A DNA stretch of 31,024 bases from Spizellomyces punctatus DAOM BR117 (lineage: Eukaryota; Chytridiomycota; Chytridiomycetes; Spizellomycetales; Spizellomycetaceae). The stretch lies in assembly GCF_000182565.1 (NCBI RefSeq), contig NW_015971537.1, positions 552,037-583,060 of the forward strand, read 5' to 3'. The notes beneath the pieces are model-generated. The model saw only the letters and a program-made list of their open reading frames with translations, was not told the DNA's origin and searched no databases. A program made the position numbers and the translations under genes. Numbering within the stretch: position 1 is the stretch's first letter; each line of letters starts with the position of its first letter. Positions 13,758-25,088 of the stretch are shown piece after piece.

Positions 13758-13948
13758 AGTGTCAGAACCACCTTGCTGCACAATAGCAGCCTTTGGGTTA
13801 TAAAGTTTCTACTCCTTAAATTCCGCAGACCTCCCTGTTTATATAAGCACAATTATATTCCTCTTTGGAACAAACCCTGCACATTTCTTCCTCCAAAATA
13901 TGTAACAAAATCAAATTTGACAGCAGGTATCTAAACAAAACAACGTGC

Positions 13949-16900
13949 TCATCGAACCTCCCCTTCCTCCTCGCTGTCATCCAGTCGTCCACCGTCCCGA
14001 TGTGAATCATGATATTCAGAACGACTCTGGCGCTTGCGCTCATTACGTTCCTCACCGTCTTCCAAGTCGGAGCCATCATCTCCAGACCGTATGTCACCCC
14101 TCTATAATAATCAATTGAGTCAAAAACGACAATCGCCTGCATCAAGAGTTCAATGCCAACACCAACGGAATCTTGTCCACACCAACCTTTCGCTTGTGTC
14201 GAGACCTTTCTTCCTCAGCTCCGCTCGATAGAGAACGATGTCGCCGATGCCTCTTTCTCTCTCTGTCCCTGTCCCGCTCTTTCTCATGCTTGGACGATCT
14301 CTTCTTTCTTCGATCAGATTCCTCGCGAAGAGACCCTTCTTCATCATCGTCTTCCAGGTCAGACTTGCTGTTATTGGCTCGGCTTTTTCTCTCAGCTTTC
14401 TCCTGGATGAGAGTGTTAGCCTGCAACTATCTCCAAGACATTATCGTATCCTCACACCTTAAGTCGTGCAAGATATTTGTTGAAAACTTCTACACGTTGC
14501 GACTCGTCCAACGTATTATATTCGCTGGTGCTTTTGACGAACGGCTCCACCTTTGAAGAGAGGGTCCGTCAAGGTTTATCTCATGAATGAGAGACGAATT
14601 AGCGTACCTTGTTCCAACTTGAATCTATCGTGATGGATGGATCTAGCTTCTTGAGCACGTATTTGAAAGCATCCATCTTTTTGCGGATTTTTTTCTCTGA
14701 ACGTCGCTTGTCTTCCTTTTCCTGCATCAGAGCCCTATCTATTTGCTGCCAGGACGTGAAACATTAGCATTCTTTTTGTTTTCTGAGCACGGGCACCCTG
14801 GTTACCTCATCAAAAATCAGACGAAGAGTAGTCGCCGAAACAGATCCTAATTGGGCCCCTTCCACGTATGAAGAAAACTCGTGGAAGGATGTGTCCGGAC
14901 GAACAGTGATATCTAGTGCCTAGGAACGTGTCAAGAGCCGCTGCGGGAGTGCAATGCTAGAATACACGTGGAAGAGTACCTTGAGAAGGTCCTCCACAGC
15001 ACGTCTGTGTGGGCGAAATTCATCAATGAGTTCCATTATAACGTCACCAAACAATTCCACTGGAGTTGATCCATGCTGATGAAGTAATGCATTGAATCGC
15101 TCATCATTGCAGATCACTGGATAGACATCTAACCACTTGGTTCTTGCATGCATCAAGCCTTTCTCCCGCATTTCACCAAGCAGCGCACGGAACCGGTCCC
15201 GCTTCAGCCGTTCTTGACGCCGCAACATGCGATGCTCCGCGTCCATTTTTTGCTGAAATTTCGCGACAAGATCGTTCATATGCGCCTCAAAGGTGAGTAG
15301 GAAGTCGGTGGGTTCCATAGACTGCAATTTTCGATCCGCACGATACTCTGGTTGCGCTTTATACAGATCCTGAACCTGCACCCATGTGGTCTCAAGTGTG
15401 ATGGCACTTTCGAGTGTGAGTCGCTGAAGGATCCGCTCAAACTTCGCCACATTTTCTTTTCTCGTCTCGCGAAGGACTTCCTATTGAGACATGTCAAAAA
15501 GGCTACGCTTCGCAGCATCAACGGTTTCTGTACACCAACCTTCTCATTTGCCTTCATATCCTCTATGTACTCTGCAAAGATGGCCTCTCTATCATGCTCA
15601 TCCACAGATTGGAACTCTGTATGATTTGCAAAGATGTCTAGCACTTTCCTGAACTAAAGATCAGATCCTGTGTAAGTCAATCTAGGTAGATCTGCCATTA
15701 CTGACCTGTATCGAGTCCTGGGATTGATATCTGAGCATTCAGCGAATAGTTCACGTAGCATTTGGCGATCTTGTGCGTATTTCATCTTCCTCTTGTGCTA
15801 AAGAAGGTCGACATCTTAACTGAAGCCCATCGACAGCAGAGTATATCCAGCCAAACCTCGTTCTCTTGACGCTTGTCTTCAACATATTTTTCAAACGCTG
15901 ATCGTCGTTCGGCTAGTGTCTTTAGTGCCCGATATATGGGATGACCAATGATAACACGCATAGTTTCGTCCCACGTCCATTCTGGTGTAACTCCCTGAAA
16001 GAAGGTGCAAGGCAAAGTTCAAACATCGAGCATTGGCGATACTGATGCGACAACGTCTTCACCTTGTCTGACAATAGCCGTCTGAAGGCTGCCTCCGCTT
16101 CCTCTTTGGTGTTAAATTCAATGGTCTTTGGCTCGGAAGGCCTTTCGCTGTCACGTCTGGTTACGGGTGTGGTATTGGCACTCGACGCAACCGCCGTTTC
16201 CGGACCCTGACCGTGCGTCGCCGCGTGATGAGCACTATCGTCCAGCAAAGCTAAAATGCGGAAGATCGATCAGACTACGACTAAACATGCTCTAAAAAGA
16301 CATTAACTCGTACGACAACGGTTCTATCATGCTCACCCTTCAGATCCGCGGGCATTTCCCAAGTTGTAATCTTCGACACTGTCAACAGTCATTAGCCAAG
16401 AGCAGTTCGAGATAGGTAAAATGGCAAACGTACAAACCCGTATTATAGTAATATTTTTTACCGTTTTCCGCAGTGTATTCCTTCCATGATGTTTTGGCCA
16501 GTGCTTTCTGATATAATCAAATCGAGGATATGGAGATCAGCATAGAAACTCGGCGCACGAGGTTTGCCGGTCTAACCTCAAGAGGTGTTTTCAGCTCTTC
16601 CGGTTTCTCCCAACTACTCTGCTTTGTGGCAGTATTAAAGTAGTATACTTTGCCATCACTGGTATTATGCGTGGTCCAACTTGTTGAAGGCTACGCACAA
16701 GGAATGCTTTAAATGGATGCAAAGGGACGTAGATGACCTTCAGGGGTTACCTGGCCGGAAGCTCCACCAGCGACAACTCCTGTGGCCATAGTTGAAGGTA
16801 AAGGTAATCCTGTCCACTGACCACCTGGTGGAGGTCCTGGGAGTGCCGGTGGGAGGGCTGCGGACTAGAGAGAGCATGAATGTGTCAGATAGATCAGGGT

Positions 16901-16956
16901 CGACTTCTCCAACACTATGCGAAGATACATACTCCGGCAGGTAAATGCCACGACAT
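13949..16956 (-). CDS. PRP40: Pre-mRNA splicing factor Prp40 (WW and FF domains)
   Basis: U1 snRNP-associated factor that bridges the 5' splice site and branch-point proteins in early spliceosomes. The start ATG at 16954-16956 gives MSWHLPAG, then an intron and a Pro/Gly-rich linker ([15 protein letters not shown]). WW1 is [20 protein letters not shown]...WEKPEEL; WW2 is [17 protein letters not shown], split by an intron, then [12 protein letters not shown]-type repeats follow: [15 protein letters not shown]...[19 protein letters not shown], then [16 protein letters not shown], then [20 protein letters not shown], then [15 protein letters not shown], and a final one with [13 protein letters not shown]. 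The tail is RS/RE/RD-rich and basic ([18 protein letters not shown]), then acidic (SEEEGEVR, stop 13949-13951). Architecture WW-WW-FFn-charged tail is typical. More than ten exons. Confidence 0.94.
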
Positions 16957-17198
16957 GCTGGTGGGATCACAAAGGACAATGGAATGGATACGCTAAATAC
17001 CTCTACTTTTTGGCTGGCTCCCAGAATATAGTCGCTTGTGAAGGAGACTTGTCCCAACATTTCATTTGTCCCAAATTGGTAGCATTGGAGGCACAGCTGG
17101 TTGCTATGTATTCCATCGCGAATGATTCCGATGGAAGGGCAACTCTTTCGCTTTCACCCATCCCAATCCATCTGCCACTCGTTCCTCATATTACCATT

Positions 17199-18462
17199 AT
17201 GCTCGCCTCTCGTATGTTCGCGCGTGGATTTGCTAGCTCCTCTTTCCAGGTAAGTGTTGCCTGTAGGATTGTGGCATTCTAGTTCATCACCAACGGGCGT
17301 CCATTTCTCTACAGCGGGGCGCAAAGGTTGCTGTCCTTGGGGCTGCTGGCGGTATCGGTCAGCCTCTTTCTCTTCTCTTGAAGCTTAACCCCCACGTAGA
17401 CCGTTTGGCCCTGTATGATATTGTTAACACTCCTGGTGTCGCTGCTGATATCTCCCACATCAACACCAACTCTGTTGTAACGGGACATAAGGGACCGGAG
17501 CAGTTGGGAGATGCTCTGAAGGACTCGCAGGTCATTGTCATTCCCGCCGGAGTGCCTCGCAAGCCAGGGATGACCCGTGATGATCTGTTCAACACCAACG
17601 CCGGAATTGTTAAGACTCTTGCTGAGGCCGCTGCTAAATATGCCCCTAAGGCGCACTTGCTCATCATTGCCAACCCTGTCAACTCCACTGTGCCCATTGT
17701 TGCCGAAGTCTTCAAAAAGGCTGGCGTCTTTGATCCTAGCCGTCTCTTTGGAGTGACCACATTGGATGTTGTTCGCGCGTCTACTTTCGTTGGTCAGGTC
17801 AAGAACAGCAACCCCGAGGAGGTTAAGGTCCACGTTATCGGTGGCCACTCTGGTGTCACTATTATGCCTCTGCTTAGCCAGGTGGGTTCTTGGATCATAA
17901 ATTATTTAGCATGCTTTAAGGCGCATCCTAATTTTGATGGTTTTTCAATCAGACTGGCATTAAATTCTCTCAAGACGAGATTGAGAAGTTGACACACCGC
18001 ATCCAGTTCGGGGGTGATGAGGTAGTCAAGGCTAAGGATGGCACTGGTAAGCGGAAATGTGACAAAACCTTTACACACCCTTGTTGCTCACGTATTGAAT
18101 GCAGGGTCCGCCACGCTCTCAATGGCTCAAGCGGGAGCACGATTCACCGACTCTCTCCTCCGTGCCCTTGCCGGTGAGAAGGGCATTGTGGAGCCAACCT
18201 ATGTGAAGAGCCATGTCGCAGAGAAGGATGGTGTCGAATATTTCTCAACAAATGTTGAGCTGGGGGTATGTCTTGAATTGCCCAGTGATTAGTTGACAGC
18301 ACCCGTACTCATCGAGTCGTTTGTCTGTGATAGCCCAACGGAGTCAAAAAGATTCATGACATCGGCCCTGTCTCTGACTACGAGAAGAAGCTCTACGAAG
18401 CTGCCATTCCTGAGCTGAAGAAGAACATCGCGAAGGGTGTGCAATTTGTGAACAAGGCTTAG
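17199..18462 (+). CDS. MDH1: Malate dehydrogenase, mitochondrial
   Basis: NAD-dependent oxidation of malate to oxaloacetate in the TCA cycle. Five exons: 17199-17249, 17315-17881, 17953-18046, 18105-18265 and 18334-18462, giving 333 residues. The first exon codes an Arg/Ser-rich presequence ([17 protein letters not shown]), supporting mitochondrial import. Visible motifs: dinucleotide-binding [19 protein letters not shown], substrate-loop [13 protein letters not shown] (catalytic Arg), [20 protein letters not shown] (Asp of the proton relay), and [17 protein letters not shown] with the catalytic His. Complete, with no lesion. Codon use looks more biased to C-ending codons than the neighbours, as expected for a highly expressed gene (by eye only). 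Divergent from PRP40 over 242 bp. Confidence 0.97.
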
Positions 18463-18572
18463 ACCTGCTGGTCATTAATTTAGAATCTGAATAAAATTGC
18501 ATCTGTTTTTTCCTTGCTACAAAGGTACATGGAGGGTTACTTATAATTTATCTGTATGCCAGTTATCACCGC

Positions 18573-19625
18573 TTATTCATCATCCTCACTGTGACTATCT
18601 CGTCGTCGTTTCACGGAGGGTAGCCCATCACTGGACGCCTTCCGCTTTTGAGAACTTCCGGTGTCGGTCTTGAGGAGGAACACATACGTTCTACTGCCTT
18701 TACTATGGATCTCCTCATTAGCTGCAGCCGATAGCCCTTCCGTGAAACCAATTGTTCTTCGATGAGTATAACCCTCGTACAGTCGAGCATCGAACTCGAA
18801 CGAACGCGAACAGATTAAAATTCCGGTTCGCTTGGCTTGCTCCTTGACATCCCATAGATCATAAGGATCTCCTTGCTTGAGAGTTACATGTATTTCTCCG
18901 TCAATCGGATCACTGTTCAAGGAACGCGACATGAGCTTCCCACTTGCGCTGGAAAGAAAATTGAAGATCAAGAGCTGATTTGCCCGAATATTGCGGTCTT
19001 TGTCCTTAATGCCCGCTCCTGAGATGGTGTGGGCAGATTAAGATAGTATCCAATATGTGGATTTCATAAACCTACCTGTGTGCGGAAAATTGAAGACTAA
19101 AGTGGTAGTAAAATATTAAAACTGCTGCATGCAAATAGCAATCGGACCAGACACGCACCTATCTTACTGAAGCGCTTTCCCCTGATCGCCTTGCACGAAT
19201 TCAGATCCGTTGCATCCACCTCGAATAGAACGGTTCCACCCAACTCCCGTATTGCCGTTATATGTTCTATCGCATCAGAATACTTTGTAGATAGAATCTG
19301 TTCTGAGTCATATGCAGTGGCCACCAACTCGCATGCCCCATGTAGGCTTTCAGCGATCGCATGAGCAAAGCTAAAGTTTCCTATGTTGGACCTAATGCCG
19401 GTTTGTTCAAGGTACGTGCTCAGTCTACACGAAACTCGACAGCGCACCTTCGCCCACTAGGAGAATAGAATCGTCTTCCAGGTATGGTATAGTACTAGGC
19501 GCTCGCTTCCTTCCTGTCGTTGCTTTTGAAGCGTCTCCTATGGCTTTTGGCTGTAGTGGCTTTTTACTCTTCTGTTGGACTATTTGATGTCGCTGTAAGG
19601 CGGCCCTAAGTTTTTTACTTTTCAT
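18573..19625 (-). CDS. BMT5: 25S rRNA (uridine-N3)-methyltransferase, BMT5-like
   Basis: DUF2431/BMT5-like Rossmann methyltransferase; the yeast homologue makes m3U in 25S rRNA in the nucleolus. Four exons: 19448-19625, 19159-19380, 19076-19096 and 18573-19018, sum 867 nt, 288 residues. Basic N-terminus (MKSKKLRAALQRHQIVQQK), then the SAM-binding ILLVGEGNFSFAHAIA, YDSEQILSTKYSDA, FEVDATDL, IVFNFPHTGAGIKDKDRNIR, QLLIFNFL, HVTLKQGDPYDLWDVKEQA and FEGYTHRRTIGF-like YEGYTHRRTIGF. The C-tail is Lys/Arg-rich then acidic. Exon 3 is only 21 nt and codes most of the VFNFPHT motif, so automated annotation could easily skip it. An upstream in-frame ATG would add 14 residues; MKSKKL is preferred by homology. 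It lies 97 bp downstream of LST7 on the same strand. Confidence 0.9.
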
Positions 19626-19722
19626 TGTGGGAGTCGGCCTGCACAACGAAACCAAAAGATAGGCCAAGCTGAAAGCCTAGAATGTCACAAATGGCACAGT
19701 CATGTAAAGTATGCTATGTTAT

Positions 19723-21913
19723 TTATTCGTGCAGCATTTTGCGTCGACTATCATTGCCCAAGCCTTTAGTCCAAAAACGGAGCACTGGCAGATCAGACTC
19801 CACGGCTCGTATACTACGAAGGAACTCTTGAAGCCGAGTATGGTTTTCAGCTCCTCCAGATTTTACAAATTTGTAGAATAGCTTTGCTTTGCTTCAGATC
19901 CAGGAATCAGTCACTCGGCGAAAATCAGAGGTTCGTTCTTTTCGCGCACTCACTTTAGCCAGCTTTCTCTCAAAAACGTCAAATGAAGCTTTAGGGCATC
20001 CTCAGAAAGATGTAACTTCAATATCTTCCGTAGCTCGCGCACCAACGTACAACGGCCTCCTTCATCATCACCGCCTTCAGGAAATACTATATTGTAAGGC
20101 AAGGTCATATGAGGCCCTTCAATCGGCATCAGTGGATCATGAATATCTAGCGAGCATGCAACCCATCAGTACAGTATCCAATTAATGAATACGAGCGATT
20201 GCATACCTAGAAGAACAATGTGACTAAGGTCAGATTCCAATGGTATTAACGATCCTGGCGCCATCCCAAGCAGATTACAGTGAAAAGGTTCCACGTATTC
20301 CATGCTATACTCCATCATGGAGCAACAAAAAGATGGGATAAATTGCTAAGAAGATTGTCGCGAATGAGCTTCGTATGCATGCAAACTTCAGTTTGAGGAG
20401 AGGGCAAAAGTACCTTAAAGTAACGGAGCAGAGAAGCAACAAGATCTTTGCTTTGGCTCTTTACAATTATTTGGTCTCCCACGACGACGTGGAAAAGTAG
20501 ACGAGTACAATTGTCCACCCCGAACCAAGTTTCCAATTGAGAATATTGGTCTACATATTTGCTGGGTTGCGTGTTCGGGTTCGTACTGCCAGTGAGTGTT
20601 TCATTAGCGTTTGTAGAATTATTATCCGGATCACAAAGATCCTCCGTGAAGGTTCCAGTCTGAGAAGTTTATAAGAACGTAGCTACGGTACGGATGATCG
20701 AAAAGGTTACCATGATTCGACCCTCGGCATGTAATTCGTGTACTCTGCGTGCGAAGGCCTGTAAACTCCAGGAGAATACGCTGTGCAACCTAAAAGAAAG
20801 GTCCTGCAAGGAACCTGATCGTGTTGACATTGTGACTTCCTAACTGAAGCACGATCTACGGACCGGCAAATCGACCAGCTCCGATAGTGACCGGAGCGCC
20901 TGATTACCTCGTCTACGCAGGAAGTGTTCTGATCAAGTTGTCAGTTCCAAGAGCGTAAGATTTTGTCGACAGCTCCACCCCACCTGGAGAGGAAACACCG
21001 AAGGAGTGCTGGCGATGTAAGAAGCCTTCAGTGCCTTCTAAAGCTGCCCTCTCCGCTGCAAAAAGCGCTTCCGCCTTCGTTTGCAATTCTCCCGATAACG
21101 AGCGGAACTTGCTATATGCCATTACGTGTAATTAAAGGTGGGCTTCGCAATACGCCAATACTCGTCACGGCACACTACCTGACGAGGAAAGGCCAAGACG
21201 CCACTAGAAAGTGGCGGTCTTTGCTGATGAAGAGAAACGTATACCATCTCTGAAAGCCACGTGCTTGAGTATCTCGCACTTTGAACATGTAGCTTAGCGC
21301 ACATCCAGTTGTGTCATCCCCGAAGAGGATAGGGCCTTCGCGACCTGGACAAAACTCGCAACTCAAACTTTTTTGCTAAATGTGAGCTTCACGTAGCGTT
21401 TCAAAATTAAGGCACTGTCAACAACCGTTACCTTTGCACGCAGGCCTGGCGGACGCTAGAATACAGCTCAGGATAGTAAGGAAACCTTCCTGTTGGCCGA
21501 AACAGGCCAAGTTGCAGTTCTTATTGGCACGAGCGCGACCATCAATGCGGATTCTTATCGGTCTCACCGGAAACATGCGCGACGTCTTCATCCGCGTCGG
21601 TATCCCACGACACATATCCCTGGTTGGTTCCTGTGAGGATAGCTTGTGTTTCGCCGTTCACAACTTGTATGGGCGGGAAGCCTATCGAGCACCCAGAACA
21701 AACCGTCACCGAAGATTCCGCGTCCACAGGTGATGTTAAAGGAGGTCTTTCATCGATAGCTTGTTTGCCTGCTTCTTGACCTCGGACAGTGTGTGTGCAG
21801 CATACTAAAGCTGGCCCATGCACTTCACAGAACACTGCAAGAGCTACGCAATTAGAAAATTCTACTTTCGAGACATTCTGCGGCAGCATCATGTCCACGC
21901 AGGACACGGCCAC
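19723..21913 (-). CDS. LST7: Folliculin / Lst7 family protein
   Basis: Lst7 acts with Lst4 (FNIP homologue) as GTPase-activating complex for Rag/Gtr GTPases at the vacuole, signalling amino-acid state to TORC1. The N-terminal longin domain starts VALAVFCEVHGPALVCCTHTV. A conserved zinc-finger-like stretch SSVTVCSGCSIGFP follows, then [35 protein letters not shown] and DTQARGFQRWYTFLFI, both hallmark folliculin motifs. Then come SKFRSLSGELQTKAEALF and a C-terminal DENN-like region: RLLFHVVVGDQIIVKSQ, FKVLLPSP, EPFHCNLLGMAPGSLIPLE, LDIHDPLMP. It ends FVKSGGAENHTRLQEF...RKMLHE, stop 19723-19725. The start is taken at MAVSCVD (21913); MMLPQN seven residues later is equally possible. Many small introns, the N-terminal ones checked by frame continuity. 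Confidence 0.88.
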
Positions 21914-22204
21914 CTGCAGAGCACGGAGCCTTTGGTGCCCCCAGATCGTTGTGACAAAAGGTTCAAGATTGCCAAGATAGATCGATGACAGATTGCAAGT
22001 AAGGCTTGTGATCGTGGTTTGCGGCCACGTGTTTGTGAAGCACGTGATTGTAATTCAATCACGCAGCCTGACGTCGGTGTTTCCAATCCTCCACGATCCG
22101 TTCCTCCCCATATCATTCTCATCTTACACGAAACACGGGCAGCATTGACCCACATCCGAACACATTCGACTTACAGCATATATGAAGCTTGTGCCTTAGT
22201 TACA
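21914..22204. promoter_or_regulatory. Divergent LST7-CHO1 promoter with two CACGTG boxes
   Basis: This 291-bp spacer separates the LST7 and CHO1 start codons. It contains CACGTG at 22026-22031 and 22041-22046. The second reads ATCACGTG on the minus strand, matching the bHLH (Cbf1-type) consensus RTCACRTG. It also forms part of an inverted repeat, CGTGATTG (22043-22050), TAATT, CAATCACG (22056-22063). bHLH regulators (Ino2/Ino4) control CHO1 in budding yeast, and bHLH factors of the TFEB group recognise CACGTG at lysosomal/nutrient genes in animals. Whether either applies here is inference. Confidence 0.5.
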
Positions 22205-23299
22205 ATGTCGTCCCGCAAAAGTGCAACCGTTAAGGCCGCCAAAGCTGCCAAGGTCTCCGACAGTGGAAGCGCAATACCCGATGGTCCAAAGGCAAGACAT
22301 TTCAGTATGATTCGCGAGTTTGTGCTAGCAGACTTGGTCACCCTATGCAACTCAGCGTAAGCCCTCGTTGCATGAAACGTTAATCACATCCGCTTCTGGT
22401 CCTGTTCATAACAAGATTCCTTCTTTTAAAAAGTTCTGGTTCGACGTCCATTTTTGCTTCTCTCAAATACGTTACAACCCAGAATGTTTGGTTCCTGTAC
22501 GCAGCCATCCTACTCTTGCCTGCAGCCCTTCTTTTTGATATATTAGACGGGTATGTGAACATGTGTTAGATTTGGATGTAAGCCCTTCTCGTACTTATCG
22601 TCGGTACAGGCGTGTGGCTCGGTGGTCGCGCTCCTCTTCGCCGATGGGTCGTGAGCTAGACTCTCTCGCCGATGTGATCAGCTTTGGTGTTGCTCCAGCT
22701 GTACTTGGGTAAGAAGTACTAGTGCAAGACGAACGAAACTCTTATCTTATCGGTGCATTCAATAGATTTGCCATCGGCTTACAGGGCCTTTTTGATGTTG
22801 TTGTGCTCCTGTACTTTGTCAACTGCGGTGTCTCTCGTCTAGCGCGCTACAACGTCACTGCGGAGACAAATATGGACCATAGTGGCAAAGTGACGTTTTT
22901 CGAAGGCACACCGATTCCCACCACCGTACGTTTTCTCCATGCACGACCGCGCAAATGTTGGCACTCACTCACCTACGAACAGGTTTTCATTGCCCTCGGC
23001 ATTCTTTACCTCCTCAATACAGGACAGTTTGGAGATGGACAGGTAACTCTTTAGAATGCCTTGTGCATCACCATGAATGATAGTGATATATTTTCAATTG
23101 TGCTTTTAGCTTCCCGGGGGCAAGTTCGTCGTTGGAGGATGGACTTTTCACGTAAGTACATATGCTACTTATGCGCCGTATATTATTCCTAAAATGCATA
23201 ATGCGATGGATATTCCAATATCTACAGCCCTTTGCCTTGGTTTACGCGTTGAGCGGCACTTTACAAATCAGCAAAACTTTGCGAATTCCCAAGCCTTAG
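22205..23299 (+). CDS. CHO1: CDP-diacylglycerol-serine O-phosphatidyltransferase (phosphatidylserine synthase)
   Basis: Makes phosphatidylserine from CDP-diacylglycerol and L-serine in the ER membrane, feeding the de novo PE/PC pathway. Seven exons: 22205-22356, 22434-22550, 22610-22708, 22766-22925, 22983-23042, 23110-23151 and 23228-23299, sum 702 nt, 233 residues. The CDP-alcohol phosphotransferase signature is complete across the exon 2/3 junction: [23 protein letters not shown] (written here as D-G-x2-A-R-x8-G-x3-D-x3-D). Serine-type family features follow: [36 protein letters not shown]. Several hydrophobic membrane segments are present (for example [29 protein letters not shown]). It ends TLRIPKP. 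Its stop is only 15 bp from the stop of the facing RAD60-like gene. Confidence 0.95.
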
Positions 23300-23314
23300 T
23301 GCCTGATGATGTCC

Positions 23315-24927
23315 TCACCGTACCTCCAGCAAGTCCCCATCCTCCAGGCCCAGTTCCTCCAATCTCATTGAAGAATCCAATACTTCTCCATCCAACATTA
23401 AACGACGTGTGCCGTGACTGATATTACGCAATTTTTGATAGGCAGCTATCAGCGCTTCCACCGTTGCCCCCTTCTTGGCCTTGATCTTGGTAATCTCTGT
23501 AGCGTCTTGCATTTTTAATAGTATCAATTCGTTACAAGGATTGCCTTCCATCTCCACGTCGCCCACATTTTGGTCCTCGTGAACAGGCTTTTGCTCTGAG
23601 TCTTGAGCTCGCCTTAGTGCTTCGTATTCGTTTCTGATGTACGCTTCTATATTCATTCGTGAGCAGGACGCTGGCATTGGTGGCGTCATGCAAACGCACC
23701 TATTATTGGCTTCCCGTGCATCTTGACGGACGCGGGGGTCCCTCGCGGAAATAGAGGCGTACCTTGGTACACGAATATCATTTCCCGCATGTCACTCACG
23801 TTCCATTTGGTACATGTGACGCGCATCATAACTTCAAATGACTGGGACTGAGTATGCTTTAGGGATTGCTGCACCAATACCAATATTACAGTTTCAACAT
23901 ACCATGAGCAATTTATACGCTAATGGCTTCGGACAACCATCTCGAACTGGCCACGGCTTGTACTTGACTTTTACGGTTATTACTTGATCACCTCCCTCTG
24001 GTGATACACCGGTGTCTAGCGTTTGAAGGACTGGGTCCAGTATAGTAGTCGAAATCTGGGGTTCCTCCGGTAAATACGTAGGTTGAAGCTGTTCGCTAAT
24101 CTTCTCCAACATCTGACTATATTGATATGCCTTCAGTATCGAACCAATGACAATTTATCTGCAGATATGTAGGCCTCGTACCTCATTGTATTTAGGACAT
24201 TGGAATCTTGATGGGGTAATTGAGGTGGCGGAGTAAGAGATGGCTCTCGATCGCTAGCTGTCGTAATTTCGTCGACAGCTGTCTGTTTCTCGCTCACGCA
24301 TATACTGAGCGTCCATTTTAGCATATATGCAAACCTTTTTCAATCTTATTGAACAAGCAGCCCACCTTGACAAGTTACTCTCTACAATGGGCGACGTTAC
24401 ATCCACCTGTATTTGCTTCTTCTGATGTTTTGAAGACATGTCAACTCTGCTGCCTAGGGAACGATTACGTCGTTGGGGAATGCCGCGCCAAAGTGCTTCG
24501 GGATCATCGTCAGTGGGGGTGGGAGAGCGGGATGCTTGGCGGGTCGCTTTGGCTATCCTGAAGCAATTTGGTTGCATGATCAACAGATGGTGCGAAAAAG
24601 TCTCAGAAACTCACTGGCCATTTTTGTTTCTATCGAGCCCAAGGTGGTTTCCCCGTCCATATCAAAGAAACTAGTAAAGTCCTTCTCACTACTGCTCCGT
24701 GATGGCACAGATCGTTTTGGACCGGTTGGGGGTCGTCGAGCTGCGGGCTGCAACCGCTGCTTGGTCTGGCAATGACTCGTGTCATCGTCACTATCGGATA
24801 TTACCGTTTCGGTGAAATTCTCCAGAGGAACGGACGAAGTACACTTTCTTCGTTTGCGGTCGTGCATTCCTTGGGGGAGGCCACTCGAAGAGATCACAGT
24901 TTTTCTGCAAGTTTGTCCCAAGCTCAT
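23315..24927 (-). CDS. RAD60: Rad60/Esc2/NIP45-type protein with SUMO-like domains
   Basis: Rad60-family proteins mimic SUMO and act with Ubc9, SUMO-targeted ubiquitin ligases and Smc5/6 in replication-fork repair. Architecture seen: an acidic disordered N-terminus (ETVISDSDDDTS, with basic KRRKC and GPKRSVPSR patches and KDFTSFFDMDGE), a second disordered exon set (SRSPTPTDDDPEALWRG), a first SUMO-like domain spread over exons (ITVKVKYKPWP ... FEVMMRVTCTKWNVSDMREMIFVYQGTPL), and a C-terminal SUMO-like domain (LILLKMQDATEITKIKAKKGATVEALIAAY ... LMLDGEVLDSSMRLEELGLEDGDLLEV). It ends right after EVR with no diglycine, so it cannot be conjugated like SUMO, consistent with the family. The start at 24927 (MSLGQTC) is the least certain point. 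The symbol follows the fission-yeast name; orthology to Esc2 is equally meant. Confidence 0.8.
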
Positions 24928-25088
24928 GTAGATCGGCTTGCTCTAGCGTCCGACATTCGCGTTTTAATGATCTAGTCACATGATTCGCAACTGAGGCTTG
25001 CAACCGAAGCCTTTACTTTGGGGTGATCTCAACCTTCGCGATAAATTTAGATAGACCTGGATGCCACCACCGAGAATATCGGCCGCAC

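Noticed and set aside
17309-17848. 179-codon open frame on the minus strand
   Set aside because: Lies wholly antisense to MDH1 exon 2. Strong codon bias of MDH1 creates the open reverse frame; the protein has no family character.
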